From Joyebacterum sp964521425 (lineage in GTDB: Bacteria; Joyebacterota; Joyebacteria; Joyebacterales; Joyebacteraceae), in the NCBI GenBank assembly GCA_964521425.1, contig CAZFRO010000004.1, positions 62,001-126,000 on the forward strand: a DNA stretch of 64,000 nucleotides, given 5' to 3'. Shown here piece by piece: positions 15,923 through 24,003 of the stretch. A program made the position numbers and the translations under genes. How positions within the stretch are numbered: the stretch's first letter is position 1; each line of letters opens with the position of its first letter. Below the pieces are notes generated by a model. The model was not told where the DNA came from and searched no databases. It saw only the letters and a list, made by a program, of their open reading frames with translations.

Positions 15923-17335
15923 ATGAGGAGATTACTCACAATCACGACGATTCTCCTGGCGGTCATCATCCTGCTTCCTGTGCAGGTCGATGCCGGCAGG
16001 GTGAAGCACCCGAGCAAGCTCAAGTTCGATGACATCGCCCTTGAGTCGATCGAGTACGAGGAGATCTCGTTTGGCAACGATATGACCGGGTTCTTCGTGG
16101 AGGATCACGAGGTTCCGATCGTCGATATCTACATGCTGATCCCGACATCGAGAGCTGTGAAGGGCAAGACCGGGCTGAACGAGCTGGCCGCGTGGGCGAT
16201 CAGAAACGGCGGGACCGAGGAGTGGCCGGCGGAGAGGATCAACGAGGAGCTGGAGTTCGTCGCCGCGATGGTCGAGGTCTACGCCTCGGATCTCAGGACG
16301 ACCGTTCACGTCAACTGTCTCAAGAAGGACCTCGATCTCTGTCTGGAGATCCTGGGAGCGCTTCTGACGAGCCCAAGCTTCCCGGAAGAGAAGATAGAGC
16401 TCAGGCGATCGACGATGCTTGAGAACATCAGACGCGAGAACGACGAGCCGCGCAAGATCGCGATCAGGGAGCTGAAGAAGGTCATATACGGAGATCATCC
16501 GATGGGATGGCACAAGACCGAGGAGACGGTCACGGCCATAACGCGTGATGATCTCGTGAGGTTCCACGGCGACTTCTTCCATCCGAACAACGCGATCATA
16601 GGTATCTCGGGCGACGTGACACGCGACGAGATCATGGCAGCGCTCGACTCTGCACTTGTCGGATGGCAGCCGGCCACGATGATCACCGAGCCGGATGCAC
16701 CTCTGGAGCTCTCGTTTGAGCCGTCCATAAGCTATGCGTACAAGGACATGAACCAGGCCGTTATCATGATCGGTCACCTTGGTCTGAACAGCCACAACGA
16801 GGACCGCATGGCGGTGCAGATGATGAACTACGTCCTCGGCGGTGGCAGTTTCTCATCGCGGATCACGCAGAAGGTGAGGACCGACGAGGGTCTCGCGTAC
16901 GCGGCCTACTCGCGCTACGGCGACGATCCGTGGACCTTCGGGACGTTCATCGCCTCGTCTCAGACGAGGGCCGATGCGTCGGGCAGAGCCATCACCCTCA
17001 TCCTCGATATCATCCGCGAGATGCGCGACGAGGGTCCGACCCAGGACGAGTTCGAGCGAGCCAAGGATAGCTTCATCAACAGCTTCGTCTTCGAGTACGA
17101 CTCGAAATCACGCGCGGTATTCCAGCTGGTCCAGCTCAAGTGGGAGGGACGGCCGCTCGATACTCCGGAGCGCGATATCGATGCGATAACGGCGCTGACC
17201 CTCGAAGATGTCCGGCAGGCCGCCGCGACGTATCTCCACCCGGACGGCCTGGCCATCATGGTTGTGGGGGACGAGGATACATTCGATCAGCCGCTGTCGA
17301 ATTTCGGGGAGGTCCGGTCGATCGAACTCAACTAA
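15923..17335 (+). CDS. M16-family protein without zinc motif, partner subunit
   Basis: 470 residues with a signal peptide (about 1-24). At the position of HxxEH it reads GLNELAAWAI, so both His and the catalytic Glu are missing and it cannot be a zinc peptidase. The C-terminal domain keeps the substrate-binding R/Y region (GLAYAAYSRYGDDPWTF) and GGGSFSSRITQKVRTDEG. Active/inactive M16 pairs are known from mitochondrial processing peptidase and several bacteria. This one lies directly after the active subunit. A terminator-like hairpin follows at 17349-17394. Confidence 0.88.
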   Translation: MRRLLTITTILLAVIILLPVQVDAGRVKHPSKLKFDDIALESIEYEEISFGNDMTGFFVEDHEVPIVDIYMLIPTSRAVKGKTGLNELAAWAIRNGGTEEWPAERINEELEFVAAMVEVYASDLRTTVHVNCLKKDLDLCLEILGALLTSPSFPEEKIELRRSTMLENIRRENDEPRKIAIRELKKVIYGDHPMGWHKTEETVTAITRDDLVRFHGDFFHPNNAIIGISGDVTRDEIMAALDSALVGWQPATMITEPDAPLELSFEPSISYAYKDMNQAVIMIGHLGLNSHNEDRMAVQMMNYVLGGGSFSSRITQKVRTDEGLAYAAYSRYGDDPWTFGTFIASSQTRADASGRAITLILDIIREMRDEGPTQDEFERAKDSFINSFVFEYDSKSRAVFQLVQLKWEGRPLDTPERDIDAITALTLEDVRQAAATYLHPDGLAIMVVGDEDTFDQPLSNFGEVRSIELN

Positions 17336-17348
17336 ACCTGTATCTGTT

Positions 17349-17394
17349 GGGGGTCGCTTCACGGCTCGAGCTCAGGCTTGACGTGGCGACCCCC
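17349..17394 (+). terminator. Hairpin after the M16 pair, overlapping the pgs promoter
   Basis: GGGGGTCGC (17349-17357) and GCGACCCCC (17386-17394) are a perfect 9-bp inverted repeat with a 28-nt loop, 14 bp after the stop and followed by TTCTGG. The right arm lies between the -35 and -10 elements of the next promoter. Confidence 0.55.
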
Positions 17395-17406
17395 TTCTGG
17401 TACGAT
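17378..17406 (+). promoter_or_regulatory. Promoter of the poly-gamma-glutamate cluster
   Basis: TTGACG (17378-17383) and TACGAT (17401-17406) are separated by exactly 17 bp. The leader to the ATG at 17560 is about 145 nt and shows no reading frame that I would call. Confidence 0.6.
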
Positions 17407-17559
17407 AATGGTGCCGGCTTCGTATCTGTCCGCGCGGCGCACGTCGGGAGGGACTGGGCCGCAAGGAGATGGTGACGAGGGCGGCCTATCTTTGTATGGA
17501 CTGCAGCGTTTGGCCATTGAGCCGCGGCCTGCGAATCTGAAGCCAGGACAGGGCGCCGG

Positions 17560-18729
17560 ATGTTCTTCGTTCTGATACTCGCGTTCTTGTTCCTCATCTA
17601 CGGTGCTCTCGAGTACCGCTTCCATACCAGGAATCTCGCTCTGGTTCCCATTCGTATCCACGTCAACGGGACCCGCGGGAAATCTTCTGTCGTACGACTG
17701 ATTGCCGCAGGCCTGCGCGCCGGCGGCATTCGCACGTCTGCAAAGACCACAGGGTCTGCTGCGCGCTACATCCACCCCGATGGCAGCGAGGATGTCGTCT
17801 TGAGACCGGGGCCTCCGAACATTCGCGAGCAGCTCGACGTCGTAAGCCACGCGGCGCGCGAGGGCGCACGCGCACTCGTGATCGAGTGCATGGCCCTAAG
17901 ACCCGACCTGCAGCGGCTGAGTGAACACCGGATAGTCCGCGCCACGATCGGTGTCATAACCAACGCGCGTCCCGACCATCTCGATGTGATGGGTCCGACC
18001 GCGGACGATGTGGCGGTCGCGCTCTCAGGCACCGTTCCCGACGGTAATGTGATCTTCACCGCCGAGCACACCCGGGGTGATGCAATCCGTGACGCTGCGC
18101 GGGAGAACGGGTCCGTCTATCACGAAATCCATGAGTCAGACTACGACGATGGCATAGCCAGAGGTTTCGCGTACATAGAGCACCGCGAGAACGTGGCGCT
18201 GGCACTGGCGGTCTGCAAGCATGTCGGTGTGGAGCAGGATGTTGCCCTGAAAGGCATGAGGGGTGTGACCCCGGACATCGGGGCTCTCACAATCCAGAAG
18301 GTCCAGGAGGCGGGCAAGGAGATAGAGTTCGTCAATGCCTTCGCAGCCAACGACAAGGAATCCACGAGAGCGGCCTGGAGCATGGTCGCCCCCAGGTCCA
18401 TTCCCGACAGAACCGTGATCGGAATCGTGAGTATGCGGGCCGACAGGCCGGATCGCGCGTTCCAGTTCGGAGCGATCATCGCCGAGGACATTGAGGCCGA
18501 CTTCTTCATTCTTACCGGTGGCCTGACGCACCCTGTGAAGAGCGGGGCCTTGAAGCGTGGCCTTCCGGAGGAAAAAATAGTGGACATGGCCGGGCGTAGC
18601 GCCGAGGACGTGTTCTCCAGAATCGTGGAGCTGACGAGATCCCGTTCGATCGCCATCGGGGTCGGCAACATCGGAGGGACCGGAGCGAGCATTGCCTCTC
18701 TCTTTCACAAGAGGAGCGAAGCCAAGTGA
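17560..18729 (+). CDS. pgsB: Poly-gamma-glutamate synthase ligase subunit PgsB/CapB
   Basis: 389 residues. An N-terminal membrane segment (about 2-16) anchors a Mur-ligase-type ATPase. The P-loop is NGTRGKSS (36-43), followed by RTSAKTTGS and later IGVITNARPDHLDVMG, the Mur-ligase DHxD-type region. The enzyme phosphorylates the C-terminal carboxylate of a growing glutamate chain and adds glutamate through the gamma-carboxyl. Length is as in Bacillus PgsB (about 393). It overlaps pgsC by 4 nt (GTGA). Confidence 0.92.
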   Translation: MFFVLILAFLFLIYGALEYRFHTRNLALVPIRIHVNGTRGKSSVVRLIAAGLRAGGIRTSAKTTGSAARYIHPDGSEDVVLRPGPPNIREQLDVVSHAAREGARALVIECMALRPDLQRLSEHRIVRATIGVITNARPDHLDVMGPTADDVAVALSGTVPDGNVIFTAEHTRGDAIRDAARENGSVYHEIHESDYDDGIARGFAYIEHRENVALALAVCKHVGVEQDVALKGMRGVTPDIGALTIQKVQEAGKEIEFVNAFAANDKESTRAAWSMVAPRSIPDRTVIGIVSMRADRPDRAFQFGAIIAEDIEADFFILTGGLTHPVKSGALKRGLPEEKIVDMAGRSAEDVFSRIVELTRSRSIAIGVGNIGGTGASIASLFHKRSEAK

Positions 18730-19214
18730 TTGATCTCTTGGGAGGAGCCAAGACGATACCGACAGCCGTCGGGCTGGGACTGATCGTCAGCCTCATCTTC
18801 TCAGAAGCATTCGGGCTGGCGGCGGGTGGAATGGTCGTGCCGGGCTATCTCGCGCTTGCTCTGGGTGAGCCCTGGCGTGTGGTCGGGACGGTCGGAGCGG
18901 CGATAATCACGTTTCTCATCGTGCGGCTGATGGGGCAGTTCATGCTGCTCTACGGGCGCAGACACCTGGTGATGGTCATCCTCATCGGGTTTGTGATAGG
19001 CCACCTCACGCGCGTTGTCTTCGGACGCCCGGAGGTTCCGGAGCTTCTGAGCTTCGAGGCCATCGGCTACATCATCCCCGGTCTCATCGCCTACTGGATG
19101 GAGCGGCAGGGAGCGCTCATGACTCTCATGGCGATGCTCATGGCGGCCGTGCTGGTTCGCCTTGTGCTGATCGTGGGAACGGGAGGAGCGCCGATTGAAA
19201 TACCGACCTGGTAG
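18726..19214 (+). CDS. pgsC: Poly-gamma-glutamate biosynthesis protein PgsC/CapC
   Basis: 162 residues, GTG start overlapping pgsB. It has four to five membrane helices. The segment GLIVSLIFSEAFGLAAGGMVVPGYLAL near the N-terminus is the family signature, as is SFEAIGYIIPGLIAYWMERQG. Length is close to Bacillus PgsC (149). With PgsB it forms the membrane synthase. It overlaps pgsW by 20 nt. Confidence 0.92.
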   Translation: MIDLLGGAKTIPTAVGLGLIVSLIFSEAFGLAAGGMVVPGYLALALGEPWRVVGTVGAAIITFLIVRLMGQFMLLYGRRHLVMVILIGFVIGHLTRVVFGRPEVPELLSFEAIGYIIPGLIAYWMERQGALMTLMAMLMAAVLVRLVLIVGTGGAPIEIPTW

Positions 19215-20298
19215 GGTTCATGTGATGAGCCTGGTGGGGCTCGCGGTGCTCGGTCTCGTCCTCGTAGCGATCGCCGAGCGATCGAAGACGCCCGTCATAC
19301 AGCAGTACTTCACCGAGAAGATGGACGCCGCGACCAGAACGAGCCTCGCAATGAAGGCGCTCAAAGCGGAGCGACTCGAGCGCGGCGGCGTGATCGATGT
19401 CGTGAACGATCCCAATGAGACGGGTCTGATCGGGGTGAAGGTATCTCCGACAACGACGAGCCGTGGGTCGCACGAGCAGAAGCTCAGAGCGCTCGACCCG
19501 AATCTCTCCGCCGTCTTCGTCGACATGCTGAAGCGAGCGGGTGTCGTAGAGGGAGACATCGTCGCTCTCGGTCTCACCGGTTCATTCCCGCTAATGAACG
19601 CAGGAATGGTGATCGCCGTGGAGGCGCTGGGTGCGGTGCCGGTGTCGATCCCGTCCGTTGGAGCCTCGATGTGGGGCGCCAACGATCCCAACATGACGTG
19701 GCTCGACATGGAAGCGGCACTCGAGCGTGAGGGCATCATCTCACACAGATCGGTTGCGGCCTCGCTCGGAGGCAGCAACGACATGGGTCGCGGGCTGCCA
19801 CCCGAGGGACGCGCGCTCATCCGTGATGCGTTCGAGCGAAACGGTGTGCCGCTCATCGACGAGCGGTCTCTCGACGAGAGCATCGACAGGAGGATGGAGA
19901 TCTTCCATGAAGTGGCCGCCGGCCGGGAGTACCGCGTCTACGTGAATGTGGGAGGTGGTCTGGCGAGTCTGGGTAGCAGTCAGACTGGCAACCTCATCAA
20001 GCCCGGTCTCTGGCGCAATCTGCCGACCAAGAATTTCCCCCGGAGAGGTGCGCTCGTGAGGATGGCCGAAGACGGTGTGCCGATTATTCACGTGCCCAAG
20101 GCGGACGATTTCATCGAGCGCTACGATCTGAGTCCGGAGCCCATTCCGCTCCCTGCCGTGGGCACCGGTGGCATCTTCTACAGAGACCAATATGACGTGC
20201 CGCTCGCCGCCGTCTTCGCAATTCTGTATGCGTTCGCGATCTTTGTCGTCGTGAGAATCGACATCAAGCACTACCTGTTCAGGGCGTCACGGCGGTAG
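19195..20298 (+). CDS. pgsW: Poly-gamma-glutamate system protein PgsW
   Basis: 367 residues starting at a TTG behind GGGAGGAG, inside the end of pgsC. There is one N-terminal membrane helix (about 9-26) and one C-terminal (about 337-357), with a large extracytoplasmic domain between them. Conserved segments include VVEGDIVALGLTGSFPLMN, GASMWGANDPNMTWLDME and NVGGGLASLG. This family is known only from its position beside pgsB and pgsC in lineages that lack pgsA; its function is unknown. No pgsA (capA) homologue is present here. Confidence 0.85.
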   Translation: MKYRPGRVHVMSLVGLAVLGLVLVAIAERSKTPVIQQYFTEKMDAATRTSLAMKALKAERLERGGVIDVVNDPNETGLIGVKVSPTTTSRGSHEQKLRALDPNLSAVFVDMLKRAGVVEGDIVALGLTGSFPLMNAGMVIAVEALGAVPVSIPSVGASMWGANDPNMTWLDMEAALEREGIISHRSVAASLGGSNDMGRGLPPEGRALIRDAFERNGVPLIDERSLDESIDRRMEIFHEVAAGREYRVYVNVGGGLASLGSSQTGNLIKPGLWRNLPTKNFPRRGALVRMAEDGVPIIHVPKADDFIERYDLSPEPIPLPAVGTGGIFYRDQYDVPLAAVFAILYAFAIFVVVRIDIKHYLFRASRR

Positions 20299-20337
20299 CG
20301 TCGGACAGAATCGGCAGGCGGATTGAGAGCCAGAGAG

Positions 20338-21318
20338 ATGGGACGACCTCAGAGCATGCGGAACACCACCCGATTCGGAGTCGTTCGCTGTGCGGCGCTG
20401 GTGCTGATCGCCGTCGCCCTCACGGCTACGATCTCACGGGCCGCGGACTGGCGATCGCTGTCACCGACCGGAGAAGTATCCGGCACCAGGATCATGGTGG
20501 GATCGAACGCGCTCACCTACTACCGCTTCGATTCCGACGACGCTCTCACGTTCGTCGTTCAGGGACCGACGCGCGTCAAGATACTCACGCGCCTCAGCAT
20601 ATCTACTGGTCTCGGCGGTGTTGAGAATGGCGGCGGTGCCCCCGCTGACCCGCTAGCGGCCACACACACGTACTCGGTCGATGTCCACAGGGACGGCGCG
20701 TTCATCAATACGATGGAACTTGCGACCGAGTCTGCAGCCCCGGAAGCCTACTATATAGCATTGACTCCGTTCACCCCGGGGAAGATACGCCGCATCTACA
20801 TCGACGTGCCTACAGGAACGCACAGCTACTCACTCAAGGCCATGGGGCGGGCGATGGTCGATGCCCGCGTCTTCGAATCGACGGCACGTGTGCCGAAACG
20901 CGTCTCGATCGCCCCGCGTGAGTACACAGCGGTCGAGATGCTCCTCTACAGGGAAAAGGAACTGACCTACTACATTGCCTCTGGCTCGTCGCCCGTCGTG
21001 CTCGATGTTGTCGGTCCGACCACGGTGAAGGTGAACACGCGTCTTCTCTTCTGGGGATCGATGTTCGGGGAACAGGTGTATATGTTGGGTATCCAGAGCG
21101 GAGAGGACGAGGAGATCGTCTACCGTCTGGAGTCACAGGCTTCCCAGACGGTCGTCTGCCGGGACAGGGGAGATGTGCTTCCCGGAGCTCTCAGGAGCTT
21201 CGAGCTTCCTGTGCCGCGCGGGCGCTACTCTATCGTCCTGAGGCTCCTGGAGCCGGAGGATGGGGAGCTGGCGCTCAAGTTCTACATCCCCCGGGGAGAC
21301 ATTGCGAATGAACCGTAA
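20338..21318 (+). CDS. Unrecognised exported protein with two copies of a repeated module
   Basis: 326 residues from an ATG at 20338 (TTG 20323 and ATG 20356 are alternatives; none has an ideal ribosome site). A signal peptide or anchor covers about residues 12-36 (LIAVALTATISRAA). I do not recognise the family. Two internal repeats are visible: TYYRF then VQGPTRVKILTRLSI (about 60-88) and later TYYIAS then VVGPTTVKVNTRLLF (about 217-245). Each is followed after about 60 residues by a strand-rich end reading IDVPTGTHSYSLKAM or LPVPRGRYSIVLRLL. The same module occurs once more in the next protein. Position after pgsW, 39 nt away, suggests a periplasmic part of polymer export or anchoring; this is inference. 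Confidence 0.6.
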   Translation: MGRPQSMRNTTRFGVVRCAALVLIAVALTATISRAADWRSLSPTGEVSGTRIMVGSNALTYYRFDSDDALTFVVQGPTRVKILTRLSISTGLGGVENGGGAPADPLAATHTYSVDVHRDGAFINTMELATESAAPEAYYIALTPFTPGKIRRIYIDVPTGTHSYSLKAMGRAMVDARVFESTARVPKRVSIAPREYTAVEMLLYREKELTYYIASGSSPVVLDVVGPTTVKVNTRLLFWGSMFGEQVYMLGIQSGEDEEIVYRLESQASQTVVCRDRGDVLPGALRSFELPVPRGRYSIVLRLLEPEDGELALKFYIPRGDIANEP

Positions 21319-22804
21319 TCCCTCCCGTACTCGCGCCGCTCTTGTGGCCGGTCTTGTCCTCGTCGCAATTGCGTTCACACCGTTCATCGTTCGTGCAGCG
21401 AAGCTCGAGCCTCTCGGGAGACACACTCCGGTGGCTGTGAGTGTGGGTGGTGCGGTCTACCGCTACTACGCACTCACATCCGGCAGGCCGCTCTCGATGA
21501 AAGTTGAGGGTCCGTCGGTCTTCGAGGCGCTCCTGCGCTGGCGCTTCGAGGAGCCATCGAGTTCGGTCGATGCCGTCGTGGAACTCGCGGTGGACGGAGA
21601 GGTCCGGTCTCGCTACGTCGTCCACTTCGCTCCCGGCTCTGCCGTCTACCCCGACAATCCAAGTGCTACTCCAAGCCGCCTCGAGATGCTCGTGATTGAT
21701 GTCCCCTCAGGTGAGCACACGATCAAACTCAAGCTGATCTCTCCGTCTGGCGGCACGATCGATGTCAACCCACTGTCGAAGACTCCTGACCTCCTTCCGT
21801 GGAGGGTCGAGTGGCGCGGGAGCCTTGGGAGCACGTACGACAGCAATCTGTATCGCTACTCTGACGGAGATGTCGATGACTTCCTGGACGGCGAGCGGTA
21901 CGAACGCTACCCGTTCGACACACTCGATGAGCTCCGTCTGGAACCAGGTGCCGTGCTCGGGTTTACGAGAGAGGAGCCTGGGGTGCGAGAGACCGAGTTT
22001 CGGTTCGCCGGGAAGTGGTTCCTGGCCGGATCGAACGGTCAGAAGAGCTTCTCGAGATTCCGGGTCGCCTTGACCGAGACCAGGATAGGTGTTGCCTGGC
22101 TCAAGCTCGAGTACTCTGCGATTCCGCTCTATCACCTGAAGCACGTGTGGGACGCTGACGCATCGGGTGATGGAGAGTCGATGTACAGGTCGTGTGACTT
22201 TGGGAAACACTCGCTTCTCGTTCGGACAGGAAGCGACCGGTCGCTTCCTGTCGATCTCACGGCGTGGTGGAAGATCGATTCGTACGGCTACGAACAGGAC
22301 TTCATCGAATACGATTCGCGCGCAACGACGTTCGGGCTCTTGGGTACATGGCGGCCGGCCAGGGGGCTCAGGCTGGACGCCGGATACGCGCTTCGCATGC
22401 TGGTCGCCCGTGGGTATGACGAGATAGGGGAGACCCGATCTGATTCGGACGACAGTGACACCACCTATGACCAGAACGAATATGAACTTCGCGTCAGATG
22501 GGAGGCGGGAGAGGTGTTGGGCCGGAGTCTGGTGCTGCGACTGCGCGGCAAGCTGGCCGAGCGGTACTATCTGGCGAGGGATCCGGACGACGCCTATCAT
22601 GCCGGCCGCGACGATTCGTACGTGACGGTCGCAGGGGGATTCTCGCTCGCGCTGACTGATGAGGTGAAGCTGGAGGGGCTTTACGAGCACAAGAGCCGGA
22701 AATCGGAGTCTGATATCATCGCAACTATCGGAGACACAAAGGATTACGATGCCGACAGTATTACGCTGCGGCTGGTTGTGGAGGGAGGACGCTTCCTTGA
22801 CTGA
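21308..22804 (+). CDS. Unrecognised exported protein: repeated module plus probable outer-membrane barrel
   Basis: 498 residues from the ATG at 21308, which overlaps the upstream stop by 11 nt. The signal peptide ends near residue 31 (TPFIVRAA). Residues about 35-160 repeat the module seen twice in the upstream protein (YRYYALTSG, VEGPSVFEALLRWRF, LVIDVPSGEHTIKLKLI). From about residue 175 the sequence becomes a series of amphipathic strands with Tyr/Arg-rich girdles (WRGSLGSTYDSNLYRYSDG, RFAGKWFLAG, GLLGTWRPARGLRLDAGYAL, YELRVRW, DEVKLEGLYEHKS, ADSITLRLVVEGGRF). This is typical of an outer-membrane beta-barrel of roughly 14-16 strands. It could be the outer-membrane exit for the polymer; no homologue is recognised. 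Confidence 0.6.
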   Translation: MNRNPSRTRAALVAGLVLVAIAFTPFIVRAAKLEPLGRHTPVAVSVGGAVYRYYALTSGRPLSMKVEGPSVFEALLRWRFEEPSSSVDAVVELAVDGEVRSRYVVHFAPGSAVYPDNPSATPSRLEMLVIDVPSGEHTIKLKLISPSGGTIDVNPLSKTPDLLPWRVEWRGSLGSTYDSNLYRYSDGDVDDFLDGERYERYPFDTLDELRLEPGAVLGFTREEPGVRETEFRFAGKWFLAGSNGQKSFSRFRVALTETRIGVAWLKLEYSAIPLYHLKHVWDADASGDGESMYRSCDFGKHSLLVRTGSDRSLPVDLTAWWKIDSYGYEQDFIEYDSRATTFGLLGTWRPARGLRLDAGYALRMLVARGYDEIGETRSDSDDSDTTYDQNEYELRVRWEAGEVLGRSLVLRLRGKLAERYYLARDPDDAYHAGRDDSYVTVAGGFSLALTDEVKLEGLYEHKSRKSESDIIATIGDTKDYDADSITLRLVVEGGRFLD

Positions 22805-23915
22805 GTACCTAAATGATGATATAATCAAGAATTACGGCGATGGACAGCGTACGCGGCGCACTGGAGCGCCGGACAGCGGCGCCGCTCGACGCACGTGGGG
22901 CGTTGCCGCATGGATCGGCGCAAGCCTTCTTGTGGCCGCCCTTTTCATTATGGGTGGTTGTGCGCGAAAGGGCGATCCCGTATCCGTCGACGACCCGGAC
23001 GATGCTTCGGGCTACCGGCTTGTCGCGACGTTTGCCGTCGCCGGCTACGGAGAGGGCGTCGATGTCGTAGGTGACATCGGACTCGTAGCAACGGGTGAGG
23101 TGGGGCTGGTCATTCTCAACATGTCGGATCCGAGAGCGCCGGTCTATCTCGGTACGGCGGGAAACGACTTCTCGTCCCTCAAGTGTGCGTACGCCCCTGG
23201 CTCAGCGATGGCGTTCGTCACTGACGGACCGAACGGTGTTCTGGCATACGATGTGAGCGATCCATCGAATCCGGACTGGAAGACAGTACTGCAGAGCACG
23301 AGCGGGCAGGACGTTGTCATCTCGGAGACGGACCCCGGCCACTTGATACACATCTACGTGGCCGACAAGAACGGCGGGTTCAGGATCTGGGAGCTCAATC
23401 TCGACTGGGGACCTCCGTGGTTCCCGATCGAGGTATATCACGGATACACGACGGGCTATGCTCGAGGCCTCTGTCTTCACGGCGACTATGTGCTGGTTGC
23501 CTCGGGTCAGAGCGGGCTCACGATCTTTGAATTGACGAACCCGGGGACCGCGACGAAGCTCGGCACGTTCGATACGCCGGGCAACGCACAGGCCGTGGCG
23601 GCATTCGGGAACTACGCGTTCGTCGCCGATGGGCTTCAGGGGCTTCAGGTACTGGACATCTCCGATCCGGTGGATGCCGTGACCGTGGCTTCTATTCCGA
23701 CGAACGACTACGCGACCGACATAGTCTACCTGAATGGTTTGGTCTACATCGCGGACAGGTACGGCGGACTGAGAGTGGTGGACGTAAGCGACCCCCTGGA
23801 GCCTGTGGCAGCGGGGCATCTCGTGACAGCGTACGCGAATGGGATCTCTGTCACGGGCGACTACGTCTATCTGGCCGACCGCGACTGGGGACTTGTGATA
23901 CTGGAAGAGGAGTAA
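22797..23915 (+). CDS. LVIVD-repeat beta-propeller lipoprotein
   Basis: 372 residues if translation starts at the TTG at 22797, which lies 8 nt behind GGGAGGAC and overlaps the end of the upstream barrel gene. A membrane segment ends in the lipobox IMGGC (about residue 55), after an unusually long 40-residue cytoplasmic lead. At least six LVIVD-type blades follow (GEVGLVILNMSDPRAP, GPNGVLAYDVSDPSNP, GQSGLTIFELTNPGT, GLQGLQVLDISDPVD, RYGGLRVVDVSDPLEP, RDWGLVILEEE). These propellers usually act in binding at the cell surface. The coupling suggests it belongs to the pgs transcription unit. Confidence 0.75.
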   Translation: MTEYLNDDIIKNYGDGQRTRRTGAPDSGAARRTWGVAAWIGASLLVAALFIMGGCARKGDPVSVDDPDDASGYRLVATFAVAGYGEGVDVVGDIGLVATGEVGLVILNMSDPRAPVYLGTAGNDFSSLKCAYAPGSAMAFVTDGPNGVLAYDVSDPSNPDWKTVLQSTSGQDVVISETDPGHLIHIYVADKNGGFRIWELNLDWGPPWFPIEVYHGYTTGYARGLCLHGDYVLVASGQSGLTIFELTNPGTATKLGTFDTPGNAQAVAAFGNYAFVADGLQGLQVLDISDPVDAVTVASIPTNDYATDIVYLNGLVYIADRYGGLRVVDVSDPLEPVAAGHLVTAYANGISVTGDYVYLADRDWGLVILEEE

Positions 23916-24003
23916 CGGTTTCCGATCCGACTTCTCTCCACAAGCATAGACAGATTCTGACCCGGCTGAAGTTGAGCAATTGCTCTAGGAGAGGAGACAC
24001 GAC

